Assembly (NCBI RefSeq): GCF_024451105.1
Contig: NZ_JANGEY010000003.1
Location: 332,221 to 396,220 of the forward strand
Reading direction: 5' to 3'
Length of the DNA stretch: 64,000 nt
Source: Stutzerimonas stutzeri
Lineage (GTDB): Bacteria; Pseudomonadota; Gammaproteobacteria; Pseudomonadales; Pseudomonadaceae
A program made the position numbers and the translations under genes. Shown in pieces: positions 56,413-64,000 of the stretch (positions are counted from its first letter, which is position 1; the number at the start of each line of letters is the position of its first letter). The notes below the pieces were generated by a model. The model searched no databases, was not told the origin of the DNA, and saw nothing but the letters and a program-made list of their open reading frames with translations.

Positions 56413-56439
56413 TAAAGCTTGGCCGCCTGGCGTCGATAA
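56413..56439 (+). promoter_or_regulatory. Sigma-28 (FliA)-type promoter for the flagellin gene
   Basis: TAAAGCTT, 11 bases, GTCGATAA. This is a strong match with exact spacing, 96 bases before the flagellin start. A dyad, CGCCTGGCG/CGCCAGGCG, overlaps the promoter (56424-56432) and the leader (56468-56476). The rest of the 390-base gap from the EAL gene shows nothing further. Confidence 0.8.
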
Positions 56440-56534
56440 CTGAGGTAACGGCCGATGGCGCCGTTGTCGCCAGGCGCGGAGCAGCGCGCAGCACGGCTCG
56501 CCACTGGTGCTCAACTCAAGAGAAGGAACAGACC

Positions 56535-57344
56535 ATGTCCACCATCAACACCAACATGTCCTCCCTGATTGCCCAGAAAAACCTGAGCAGCTCGTCCAAG
56601 GCCCAGTCCACCGCCATGGAACGCCTGTCCTCCGGCCTGCGCATCAACAGCGCCAAGGACGACGCCGCCGGCCAGGCCATCGCCAACCGCATGACCGCCC
56701 AGATCAAGGGCATGGCCCAAGCCCAGCGCAACACCAACGATGGTATCTCTCTTGTCAAGACCATGGAGGGCGGCCTCGAGCAAATCAACAACAACCTGCA
56801 GCGTATTCGCGAACTGGCAGTCCAGTCGGCAAGTGACACCAACTCCACTGAGGATCGCGAGTCCATCCAGCTTGAAATTGCCGAGCGACTTGAGGAGATC
56901 GAGCGCGTAGCTAATGACACCAAGTTCAACAATACCGCGCTTCTGAGCGGCGAGGCAGACTTGGTAATTCAGGTGGGCGCCAATAACACTGACAATGACA
57001 AAATCACTGTCAAAACATTTGACGCAACCACTCTTGGCAGCGGCATCGATGTTAGCGATCTGAGCGGTGCTCAAGATGCGATTGACACCGTAGACGAGGC
57101 TCTTAAAAGTCTTGACTCTCAGCGCGCGACTCTCGGTGCAACCCTCAACCGCTTCGAATCCGTCATCGAAAACCTTAACACTGCCGCCACCAACCTCTCG
57201 GATGCCCGCTCGCGCATCGAGGACGCCGACTACGCCGTGGAAGTCTCCAACATGACCCGTGCCGGCATCCTGCAGCAGGCCGGCACCTCGGTGCTGGCCC
57301 AGGCCAACCAGTCTACCCAGTCCGTCCTGAAGCTGCTGGGCTGA
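56535..57344 (+). CDS. fliC: Flagellin, short form
   Basis: A 269-residue flagellin. The N-terminal D0/D1 (MSTINTNMSSLIAQKNLSS, SAKDDAAGQAIANRM) and C-terminal D1/D0 (LSDARSRIEDADYAVEVSNM, LAQANQSTQSVLKLLG) are full and conserved, while the variable middle is only about 60 residues, so outer D2/D3 domains are absent. Pseudomonas flagellins are usually 390 residues or more. The middle (about 56760-57180) uses many more A/T-ending codons than its flanks, as from recombination. It is alone here, not in a flagellar gene cluster. GAAGGA is 7 bases before the start. Confidence 0.93.
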   Translation: MSTINTNMSSLIAQKNLSSSSKAQSTAMERLSSGLRINSAKDDAAGQAIANRMTAQIKGMAQAQRNTNDGISLVKTMEGGLEQINNNLQRIRELAVQSASDTNSTEDRESIQLEIAERLEEIERVANDTKFNNTALLSGEADLVIQVGANNTDNDKITVKTFDATTLGSGIDVSDLSGAQDAIDTVDEALKSLDSQRATLGATLNRFESVIENLNTAATNLSDARSRIEDADYAVEVSNMTRAGILQQAGTSVLAQANQSTQSVLKLLG

Positions 57345-57385
57345 TCACGCAGCACCCGGCCGACCCCACTGCGGCCGATGCACCG

Positions 57386-57412
57386 AACAAGGCGCCCCAC
57401 GGGCGCCTTGTT
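57386..57412 (+). terminator. Intrinsic terminator after the flagellin gene
   Basis: A 12-bp perfect stem, AACAAGGCGCCC with GGGCGCCTTGTT, a 3-base loop, then TCTTTCGATTT. It separates flagellin from the secretion operon. Confidence 0.75.
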
Positions 57413-57532
57413 TCTTTCGATTTACCCCCAGCGGCAGCGCCAATTCCGGACAAGCCCGCAGCAGAGCTCGTGATATTCTCCGCCCGCTTTTCCATCCACC
57501 GCCGTCCCCCGGTCGCAAGCGAGCCGCAGAAT

Positions 57533-59245
57533 ATGACCCCCCCCCTCAAGACGGATCTCCAGGCAGCCCTGCACGCCTGCAAGGGCAGCTTCATGGCAAC
57601 CGGCTTCTTCAGCCTGTTCGTCAACATCCTGATGCTGGTTCCCACCTTCTACATGCTGCAGGTCTACGACCGGGTGATCGCCTCCGGCAGCCACTCGACC
57701 CTGCTGATGCTGACGCTGATCCTCACCCTGCTGCTGGCCACCATGGGCTCGCTGGAGTGGGTCCGCTCGCGCATCATGGTGCGCATCAGCACCCGTCTCG
57801 ACACCCTGCTCGGCGGGCGACTCTACGACGCCAGCTTCAGGCAGGCGCTGCAGTCGGGCGGCATGAACGCTTCGGCGCAACCGCTCAGCGACATGACCGG
57901 CCTGCGCCAGTTCCTCACCGGCAACGGCCTGTTCGCCTTCTTCGACGCCCCCTGGCTGCCGGTCTATCTGGCCGTCATGTTCATGTTCCATCCCTGGTTC
58001 GGCTGGTTCGCGGTATTCAGCGCCCTGGTGCTGGTCGCCCTGGCCTGGACCAACGAGCGCCTGACCGGCCAGGCGCTCAAGGATGCCAACAAGGAAAGCA
58101 TCGCCGCCACCGCCTTCACCGCCAAGAACCTGCGCAATGCCGAAGTGGTCGAGTCGATGGGCATGCTGCCGCAGCTGCGCCGACGCTGGCAGGCGCGCAA
58201 CGACAGCGTCCTCGCCCTGCAGGGCATGGCCAGCGATCGCGCCGGCAGCGTCACAGCCCTGTCCAAGACCTTCCGCATGCTGGTGCAGTCGCTGATCCTC
58301 GGCCTTGGCGCCTACCTGGCGCTCGAGCAGGAGATCAGCTCGGGCATGATGATCGCCGGCTCGGTGCTGCTCGGCCGCGCCCTGGCCCCTATCGACCTGA
58401 TGATCGGCTCCTGGAAGGGCTTCATCAGCGCCCGCGGCCAGTACGAACGCCTCAACGAACTGCTCGGCAAGATCGCCGCCGAGCCCGCACGCATGTCGCT
58501 GCCCGCTCCGCAGGGCGCGGTCAGCGCCGAAGCACTGATGGTCACCCCGCCCGGCGCACAGCAGCCGGCCATCCGCGGCCTCAGCTTCAACGTTGCCCCC
58601 GGCGAGGCGGTCGGCATCATCGGCCCCAGCGGCGCGGGCAAGTCCAGCCTGGCGCGCGCCCTGCTCGGCATCTGGCCCGCCAGCCATGGCAAGGTGCGCC
58701 TGGATGGCGCCGACGTGTTCACCTGGAAGCGCGACGAACTCGGGCCGCACATCGGCTACCTGCCGCAGGACATCGAACTGTTCGAAGGCACCATCGGCGA
58801 GAACATCGCCCGCTTCGGCGAGGTCGACGCCGCCGCCGTGGTCGAAGCCGCCCGGCTCGCCGGGGTCCACGAGCTGATCCTGCGCCTGCCGCAGGGCTAC
58901 GACACCCTGATCGGCGCCAGCGGCGGCGGCCTCTCCGGCGGTCAGCGCCAGCGCATCGGCCTGGCCCGCGCCGTCTACGGCAAACCGAAGCTGGTGGTGC
59001 TGGACGAACCCAACTCCAACCTCGACGACCAGGGCGAGCGCGCCCTCGCCCAGGCCATTCAGCAGCTCAAGACCAGCGGCACCACCCTGTTCGTCATCAC
59101 CCACCGCACCAACGTACTGGCAAACCTGGACAAGCTGATGGTTCTGCGCGACGGCATGCTGGTGACCTTCGGGCCGCTCGGCCAAGTCCTCGCCGACCTG
59201 CAGAAAGCCCAGCAGAGCGTCGCCCCAGCCGCCGCCCACGCCTAA
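57533..59245 (+). CDS. Type I secretion ABC transporter
   Basis: A 570-residue PrtD/AprD-type exporter. Six membrane segments with an N-terminal pair (FFSLFVNILMLVPTFYMLQVYDRVI) precede the nucleotide-binding domain: Walker A GPSGAGKS, signature LSGGQRQRIGLARA, Walker B LVVLDEPNSNLD, and switch histidine ITHRT. No C39 peptidase domain is present, so substrates with an uncleaved C-terminal signal are expected. It is followed by HlyD-like and TolC-like genes (12 and 3 bases apart), a full secretion operon. The start is ATG 57533; a GTG near 57470 is possible but less likely. Confidence 0.92.
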   Translation: MTPPLKTDLQAALHACKGSFMATGFFSLFVNILMLVPTFYMLQVYDRVIASGSHSTLLMLTLILTLLLATMGSLEWVRSRIMVRISTRLDTLLGGRLYDASFRQALQSGGMNASAQPLSDMTGLRQFLTGNGLFAFFDAPWLPVYLAVMFMFHPWFGWFAVFSALVLVALAWTNERLTGQALKDANKESIAATAFTAKNLRNAEVVESMGMLPQLRRRWQARNDSVLALQGMASDRAGSVTALSKTFRMLVQSLILGLGAYLALEQEISSGMMIAGSVLLGRALAPIDLMIGSWKGFISARGQYERLNELLGKIAAEPARMSLPAPQGAVSAEALMVTPPGAQQPAIRGLSFNVAPGEAVGIIGPSGAGKSSLARALLGIWPASHGKVRLDGADVFTWKRDELGPHIGYLPQDIELFEGTIGENIARFGEVDAAAVVEAARLAGVHELILRLPQGYDTLIGASGGGLSGGQRQRIGLARAVYGKPKLVVLDEPNSNLDDQGERALAQAIQQLKTSGTTLFVITHRTNVLANLDKLMVLRDGMLVTFGPLGQVLADLQKAQQSVAPAAAHA

Positions 59246-59256
59246 CGAGTCGCCCG

Positions 59257-60591
59257 ATGAGCACCGAAATGGACAAAACCGCTGCGGCCGAGCCCGCACT
59301 TACCGCCCAGCCGCAGATCGACGACCGCCCGATCCGCCGCATCGGCTACCTGATCCTCTTCCTCACCTTCGGCCTGTTCGGCTCCTGGGCGGTCCTCGCC
59401 CCCCTCAACAGTGCAGCCCTGGCTCCCGGCGTGGTCACCGTCAAGAGCTACCGCAAGACCGTGCAGCATCTGGAGGGCGGCATCGTCAAGGCCCTGCATG
59501 TGCGCGAAGGCGATCTGGTCAAGGCCGGTGACATCCTCATCGAGCTCGACGGCAGCCAGACTCTCGCCGAGCTGGAAATGCTCCGCAGCCAGCTGATCGC
59601 TGCGCGCGCCATGGAAAACCGCCTGCTCGCCGAGCGCGACAGCCACGCCAGCGTGACCTTCGCCGCCACCCCCGAGGGCCACGACCCACGGGTACTCGAG
59701 GCCCAGGAAAACGAACGGCGCATCTTCAGCGCCCGCCGCAGCGCACGACTCGGCGAAATCGACGTACTGGAAAAGCGCCGCATCCAGCTCGACGAACAGG
59801 CCCGCGGCTTCCGGGCAGTGATCGCCAGCAAGCAGGAACTGGCCGATTCCTACCGGGAGGAAATCGCCGACCTGAGCGCCCTGCTCAAGGAGGGATTCGT
59901 CGACAAGCAGCGCCTGCGCGAACAGGAGCGCAGCATGGCCCGCCTGCGCGCGGAGATCGCCGAGCACCAGTCGGCCATCGCCCAGACCCGCCTGCAGATC
60001 GGCGAAACCGAACTGCAGATCGCCCAGCTGCAGAAGAACTTCGTGGCCGACGTGGTCAACCAGTTGGCCGAAGTACAGACCCAGGTCTTCGACCTTCGCG
60101 AACGCTTCGCTGCCGCCCAGGATCGTGCCGAGCGCACCCAGATCCGCGCCCCGGAGTCCGGCATGGTGCTGGGTATGAAAGTGCATACCGTAGGCGGCGT
60201 GATCGCCCAGGGCGCCCCCTTGCTCGACATCGTTCCGGCCAGCGAAGACCTGATCGTCGAAGTGCAGATCTCGCCCATCGATATCGACCGCATCGCGCCC
60301 GGCAAACTCGCCGACATCCGCTTCAGCGCCTTCAACAACGCCACCACCCCGGTGATCGAGGGACGGCTGATCCACGTTTCCGCCGACCGCCTGACCAACG
60401 AGCAGACCGGCCTGGCCTACTACCTGGGCCGCATCGAGCTGACCGAGCGCGGCCGTGCCGACCTCGGCAGTCTGGCGCTGGTACCGGGCATGCCGGCGGA
60501 GGTCCTGATCAATACCGGCGCCCGCACCCTGCTCAGCTACCTGGTGCAACCGGCCAGCAACGCCTTCGCCCGCTCGCTGATCGAGGACTGA
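59257..60591 (+). CDS. Type I secretion membrane fusion protein (HlyD family)
   Basis: A 444-residue periplasmic adaptor. One membrane segment near residues 28-50 (IGYLILFLTFGLFGSWAVLAPL), then a lipoyl-like half (GGIVKALHVREGDLVKAGDILIELDGSQT), a long coiled coil (about 100-270) and a beta-barrel end with IRAPESGMVLGMKVHTVGGVI and GMPAEVLINTGARTLLSYL. It links the ABC exporter to the outer-membrane channel. The start at 59257 is 12 bases after the ABC stop. Confidence 0.93.
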   Translation: MSTEMDKTAAAEPALTAQPQIDDRPIRRIGYLILFLTFGLFGSWAVLAPLNSAALAPGVVTVKSYRKTVQHLEGGIVKALHVREGDLVKAGDILIELDGSQTLAELEMLRSQLIAARAMENRLLAERDSHASVTFAATPEGHDPRVLEAQENERRIFSARRSARLGEIDVLEKRRIQLDEQARGFRAVIASKQELADSYREEIADLSALLKEGFVDKQRLREQERSMARLRAEIAEHQSAIAQTRLQIGETELQIAQLQKNFVADVVNQLAEVQTQVFDLRERFAAAQDRAERTQIRAPESGMVLGMKVHTVGGVIAQGAPLLDIVPASEDLIVEVQISPIDIDRIAPGKLADIRFSAFNNATTPVIEGRLIHVSADRLTNEQTGLAYYLGRIELTERGRADLGSLALVPGMPAEVLINTGARTLLSYLVQPASNAFARSLIED

Positions 60592-60594
60592 ACC

Positions 60595-61953
60595 GTGAAA
60601 CCGCTCCAGGCTATCCTCAGCGCCGCCGGACTGCTGACCGCAGTTGCCGGCGCGCAGGCCCAGGCCGCCACCAGCCACGACCTCTGGCAGCTCTACCAGC
60701 AGGCCCAGCACGCCGACCCGCGCATCCTCGCCGCCGAACAGCGCAGCCACGGCGCACGCTTTCGCCAGCGCGAAGCCTTCGGCCAGTTGCTGCCCCAGCT
60801 CAACGCCAGCGGCAGCCTCAACCGCAGCCTGCAGGAAGTCCAGGGCGGCAACGGCGCCAACGACAGCCGCGCCCTCTACAACGGCGAGCGCTACGCGCTG
60901 ACGCTCAGCCAGACGCTCTTCGACCCCAGGGTCTGGCACAACTACCGACGCTTCCGCGCCCTGGCCGGACAGCAGCAGGCCGAATACGCGGCGACCCGCG
61001 AGGGCGCCACGGTCGACCTGATCGAGCGCTACTTCACCGCCCTGGGCGCCGAAGACCAGCTGGCCCTGACCGAAGCCGAGCTGCATGCGACTCGCCGCAA
61101 CCAGCAGCGGGTCGAATCGCTCTACCGGCGACAGCTGGCCATGATCACCGATGTGCTCGAGGTCTCCGCCCGGGTCGACGCCCTCGAGGCCACCCGCATC
61201 GAAGCCCGCAACCGGGTCGAGGTCAGTCGCGAGGCACTCGCCGAGCTCGTCGGCCAGCCGCTCGAAGGCCCGCTCAAGCGCATCGGCGAGCAGGCCGCCT
61301 TGCACATGCCCGCCCAGGCACGCGAGCATTGGGTCGACCGGGCGCTGGCCGACAATCCGGTGCTGCAGGCTCGCCGTCAGGCGGTCGAAGCCGCCCAGGC
61401 CACCGTCAGCCAGGCCCGCGCCGGCCACCTGCCCAGCGTCAACCTCAACCTCAGCGCCCAGCGCAGCGACATCGGCTACGAGAACAGCCTGAGCCCGCGC
61501 ACCGACACCTACGTCGCCAGCCTCGGCCTGCAGGTTCCGCTGTTCAGCGGCGGTTCGACCAGCGCGCGCAGCGCTTCCAGCCATGCCGACCTGCTCGCTG
61601 CCGAGCACGATCTGGAAGCCGCCCGCCGGCAGGTCCTGCGCGAAACCCGCGCCGCCTTCCACAGCATGGAGGCCAGCCTTGGCCGCATCGCCGCCTCGCG
61701 CAAGGCGCGCGAATCGGCCCTGCAGTCGCGCATCGCCGCCGAAAAGGCCTTCGCTCTCGGCGTCATGAATGCCGTCGACGTGCTCGACCGGGTCAAGGAG
61801 GAGTACGCCAGCCAGCGCGACCTGCTCAAGGCCCAGTACGACTTCATCCTCAACCTGATGGTGCTGCGCCGCTGGAGCGGCACTCTGGTCGAGGAGGACG
61901 TGCGTCAGATCAACGCCTGGCTGGTCGAGCCCGACACCCCGCCGCAGCCCTGA
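60595..61953 (+). CDS. Type I secretion outer-membrane channel (TolC family)
   Basis: A 452-residue TolC-like protein with a signal peptide of about 22 residues (ILSAAGLLTAVAGAQAQAA). Two repeats of the outer-membrane efflux fold are evident (LWQLYQQAQHADPRILAAEQ and ALADNPVLQARRQAVEAAQATV, each about 200 residues apart). The start is GTG 60595, 3 bases after the previous stop. It completes the type I system and directly precedes the giant repeat gene. Confidence 0.93.
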   Translation: MKPLQAILSAAGLLTAVAGAQAQAATSHDLWQLYQQAQHADPRILAAEQRSHGARFRQREAFGQLLPQLNASGSLNRSLQEVQGGNGANDSRALYNGERYALTLSQTLFDPRVWHNYRRFRALAGQQQAEYAATREGATVDLIERYFTALGAEDQLALTEAELHATRRNQQRVESLYRRQLAMITDVLEVSARVDALEATRIEARNRVEVSREALAELVGQPLEGPLKRIGEQAALHMPAQAREHWVDRALADNPVLQARRQAVEAAQATVSQARAGHLPSVNLNLSAQRSDIGYENSLSPRTDTYVASLGLQVPLFSGGSTSARSASSHADLLAAEHDLEAARRQVLRETRAAFHSMEASLGRIAASRKARESALQSRIAAEKAFALGVMNAVDVLDRVKEEYASQRDLLKAQYDFILNLMVLRRWSGTLVEEDVRQINAWLVEPDTPPQP

Positions 61954-62063
61954 GCCTGGGCGGGCCGGCGGACGACGGCCGGCTTTTCCCGCCCCGCCGG
62001 CCATGCAGCAACAGCCCGCTGCGCGCCGGCCGGCTGACGCCAATTCTTTCGACGTTCGCCCCC

Positions 62064-62090
62064 TAAAGATCGCCGACCGACTGCCGATAG
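62064..62090 (+). promoter_or_regulatory. Sigma-28 (FliA)-type promoter for the giant repeat gene
   Basis: TAAAGATC, 11 bases, GCCGATAG. Spacing is exact, the -35 keeps TAAAG, and the -10 matches seven of eight. It lies 178 bases before the start; no other convincing promoter was seen in the 314-base gap. Confidence 0.6.
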
Positions 62091-62267
62091 CGTTCTGAAG
62101 GATGCAGTGTTTCATGAAGGCCGGGCCGCCTCCATGCCCTGCCGAAGGTCGTACACCAAGTACAGCCCCTCGCACTGCTGCAGATCTCCTCGATGGCGGT
62201 AGACCTCGGTTGACTCTTCCCCATCTCAAGCAAACTCGATTTCCCTGTTCTTCAAGGAGCGACACAG

Positions 62268-64000
62268 ATGGCGACCATCACAGAAACATCGACAGCCAAG
62301 GACATCGCCGCGGCGAGTCTTGCCGAAATCCGGGAGTATGGCCTGGACAAGCTGACCCAGGCACAACTGCAAGGTCTCACTTCGACCCAGATGGGCCAGT
62401 TGACCACCAGTGATGTCGCAGCCTTCACCACCGCTCAGATCGGCTGGCTGAGTGCAGCACAGATCCAGGCGCTCACCGTCGCCAACATCGCCGGCCTGAC
62501 CACCGCCCAGATGGGCGCGCTCAGCGCCGCCCAGGTCAAGAGCATCGAAACCGGCGATCTGGCCGGTCTCAGCACTACCCAGATCGCGGCGCTGACCACT
62601 ACCAACATCGCCGGCCTCAGCGCCGCGCAGATCGCCGCGCTGAGCAGCGCCCAGATCGCCGCCATCGAGACCGCCGATCTGGCAGTGATGACGGCCGCGC
62701 AGCTCAAGGGGATCGCGACGGGCAGCATCGCCGGCCTCACCACCGCCCAGATCGCCGCACTGACTACCGCCAACGTCACCGGCCTCAGCGCCGATCAGGT
62801 CGCCGCGCTAAGCAGCACCCAGGTCGCCGCCATCGAGACCGCCGACCTGACCCGCATGACCGCCGCCCAGATCAAGGCGCTCACCACCGCCAACGTCGCC
62901 GGCCTGACCACCGCCCAGATGGAGGCGCTGACCGCCGCCCAGGTCAAGGCCATCGAAACCGGCGACCTGGCCCAGCTCACCACCGCGCAGATCGCCGCGC
63001 TGGGCACCGCCAACATCGTCGGCCTCGCCCCGGCCCAGATCGCCGCACTGAGCAGCGCCCAGGTCGCCGCCATCGAGACCGCCGACCTGGCCCGCATGAC
63101 CGCCGCCCAGATCAAGGCGCTCACCACCGACAACATCGCCGGACTGACCACCGCCCAGGTAGCGGCACTGACCTCCGATCAGGTCAAGGCCATCGAAACT
63201 GCCGACCTGGCCATACTTACTTCCGGGCAGATCACTGCCCTGACCACCGACAACATCGTCGGCCTCAGCGCAGCCCAGATGAAAGCATTGAGCGGGGGCC
63301 AGGTTGCCGCCATCAGTGTCGATTTCCTGGCCAAATTCAGCCCAGCCTTGGTGGGGGCGCTCGATGCGACTGAGCTTACGACGGCCCAGATCGCTGCCTT
63401 GAGCACTGCCAATATCACCGGCCTCAGCACGGCACAGATCGACGCGCTGACCAGCGCGCAGATTGCCGCCATCGATGTCGAAGCCCTGGCCCGCATGACC
63501 GCCGCCCAGATCAAGGCGCTCAGCACCGCCAACATCGCCGGACTGACCACCGCCCAGATGGCGGCACTGACCACCGCCCAGGTCAAGGCCCTCGAAACTG
63601 CCGATCTGGCCGTATTGACCACCACACAAGTCGCCGCACTAAGCACCGCCAATATCGCCAGCCTCACTGCAGCCCAGGTTGGAGCCCTCGACATTTCCGA
63701 GTTCGACGTGGATCAGGTCGCCGCGCTGAGCGCCACCAACATCGTCGGCCTGACCAGCGCCCAGATGGAGGCTCTCTCCAGCACCCAGGTCGGCGCCATC
63801 GAGAACGTCGACCTGGCCAAGCTCACCACCGCGCAGATCGCCGCGCTGACCACCGCCAACGTCGCCGGCCTCACCAGCAGCCAGATGGGCGCCCTCACCA
63901 GCGCCCAGGTCGCCGCCATCGAGACCGCCGATCTGGCACAGCTCACCACCGCGCAGATCGCCGCCCTGAGCACCGCCAACATCGTCGGCCTGACCAGCGC
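62268..64000 (+). CDS. Giant octapeptide-repeat protein, N-terminal part; probable type I secretion substrate
   Basis: Open for 577 codons to the window edge, so the full protein is longer. No signal peptide. Residues 1-29 are unique; from residue 30 to 575 the protein is 67 tandem octads of the form (T/S)-x-A-(Q/N/D)-(I/V/M/L)-x-x-(L/I), for example TTAQIAAL, TTANIAGL, TTAQMGAL. Octads are grouped mostly in fives: a 40-residue super-repeat whose last octad reads ETADLAxL. Two 5-residue insertions, DATEL (366-370) and DISEF (475-479), break the register. Each octad could be a capped helix turn or a solenoid rung. It lies 314 bases after a complete type I system and has AAGGAG before the start, fitting an adhesin or S-layer-like surface protein. 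The family is not recognised by me. Confidence 0.85.
   Translation, partial: MATITETSTAKDIAAASLAEIREYGLDKLTQAQLQGLTSTQMGQLTTSDVAAFTTAQIGWLSAAQIQALTVANIAGLTTAQMGALSAAQVKSIETGDLAGLSTTQIAALTTTNIAGLSAAQIAALSSAQIAAIETADLAVMTAAQLKGIATGSIAGLTTAQIAALTTANVTGLSADQVAALSSTQVAAIETADLTRMTAAQIKALTTANVAGLTTAQMEALTAAQVKAIETGDLAQLTTAQIAALGTANIVGLAPAQIAALSSAQVAAIETADLARMTAAQIKALTTDNIAGLTTAQVAALTSDQVKAIETADLAILTSGQITALTTDNIVGLSAAQMKALSGGQVAAISVDFLAKFSPALVGALDATELTTAQIAALSTANITGLSTAQIDALTSAQIAAIDVEALARMTAAQIKALSTANIAGLTTAQMAALTTAQVKALETADLAVLTTTQVAALSTANIASLTAAQVGALDISEFDVDQVAALSATNIVGLTSAQMEALSSTQVGAIENVDLAKLTTAQIAALTTANVAGLTSSQMGALTSAQVAAIETADLAQLTTAQIAALSTANIVGLTS

Noticed and set aside
57345..57532. A sigma-28 promoter for the type I secretion operon, from GCCGATGC near 57373
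   Set aside because: There is no TAAA-type -35 at 11 bases spacing; the flagellin terminator also lies between it and the operon.
62435..63982. Several repetitive antisense ORFs opposite the octad-repeat gene
   Set aside because: They arise because the repeat unit lacks stops on the opposite strand; the plus strand has a ribosome site, a promoter and one uninterrupted frame.
62300..64000. Possible CRISPR array or satellite because of dense tandem repeats
   Set aside because: The repeats are 24-base units without unique spacers and are in frame as octapeptides.

Overview
The window is GC-rich, gene-dense chromosomal DNA that reads as a member of the Pseudomonadaceae. The evidence is the PhhR/TyrB/AroP and Hmg-type tyrosine-catabolism genes, the DUF1302/DUF1329 pair, an arsenosugar gene set, AANAANAA (Hfq/Crc-type) motifs at several starts, and codon use strongly biased to G/C in third positions. 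No rRNA, tRNA, CRISPR array or insertion sequence was seen. The genus call is inference from gene content.

Layout. 1-5.2 kb: an envelope cluster (YCF48-like protein, cut by the window edge; DUF1329; DUF1302 outer-membrane protein) divergent from a CatM/BenM-like LysR regulator with an ATAC-N7-GTAT operator. 5.2-11 kb: an arsenosugar-type set made of a radical SAM ArsS, a TVP38/TMEM64-FAD reductase fusion and a SelD-like FAD oxidoreductase on the minus strand, with two TIGR04282/TIGR04283-type glycosyltransferases divergent. 11-12.4 kb: omega-amino acid:pyruvate aminotransferase. 12.4-16.6 kb: a KfrA-like coiled-coil DNA-binding protein and a UvrD-type helicase overlapping head to tail, divergent from a tyrosine recombinase across an AT-rich control region. 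16.7-20 kb: PCu(A)C copper chaperone, glutathione reductase, a VOC protein and GalU. 20.5-21.5 kb: a small RTX protein.

21.7-40.4 kb is an aromatic amino-acid catabolism block: maiA, hppD, an IclR regulator (HmgR-like), a VOC protein, fahA and both subunits of an acetoacetate CoA-transferase; then, after YcaC, an OmpA-like lipoprotein and a second lipoprotein, an Lrp regulator with a fused indolepyruvate ferredoxin oxidoreductase, and finally PhhR, an aromatic aminotransferase and AroP. Together they would take tyrosine to fumarate and acetoacetyl-CoA, except that homogentisate dioxygenase (hmgA) is absent; a VOC protein sits next to the regulator where hmgA is usually found. 40.6-49.2 kb: an NSS sodium symporter, then purine catabolism (xdhABC and guanine deaminase) with a small acidic protein between them. 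49.2-50 kb: an FRG-domain protein.

50-64 kb is a motility and secretion block: a chemotaxis receptor of unusual topology, a MotA/MotB pair, a response regulator with a degenerate GGDEF and an intact EAL domain, a short mosaic flagellin, a complete type I secretion system (ABC, HlyD-like and TolC-like proteins), and the start of a giant protein made of octapeptide repeats that runs off the window. Sigma-28 (FliA)-type promoters stand before the motA, EAL, flagellin and giant-protein genes. This suggests that the giant protein is a type I substrate made together with the flagellum, which is the most interesting candidate system here.
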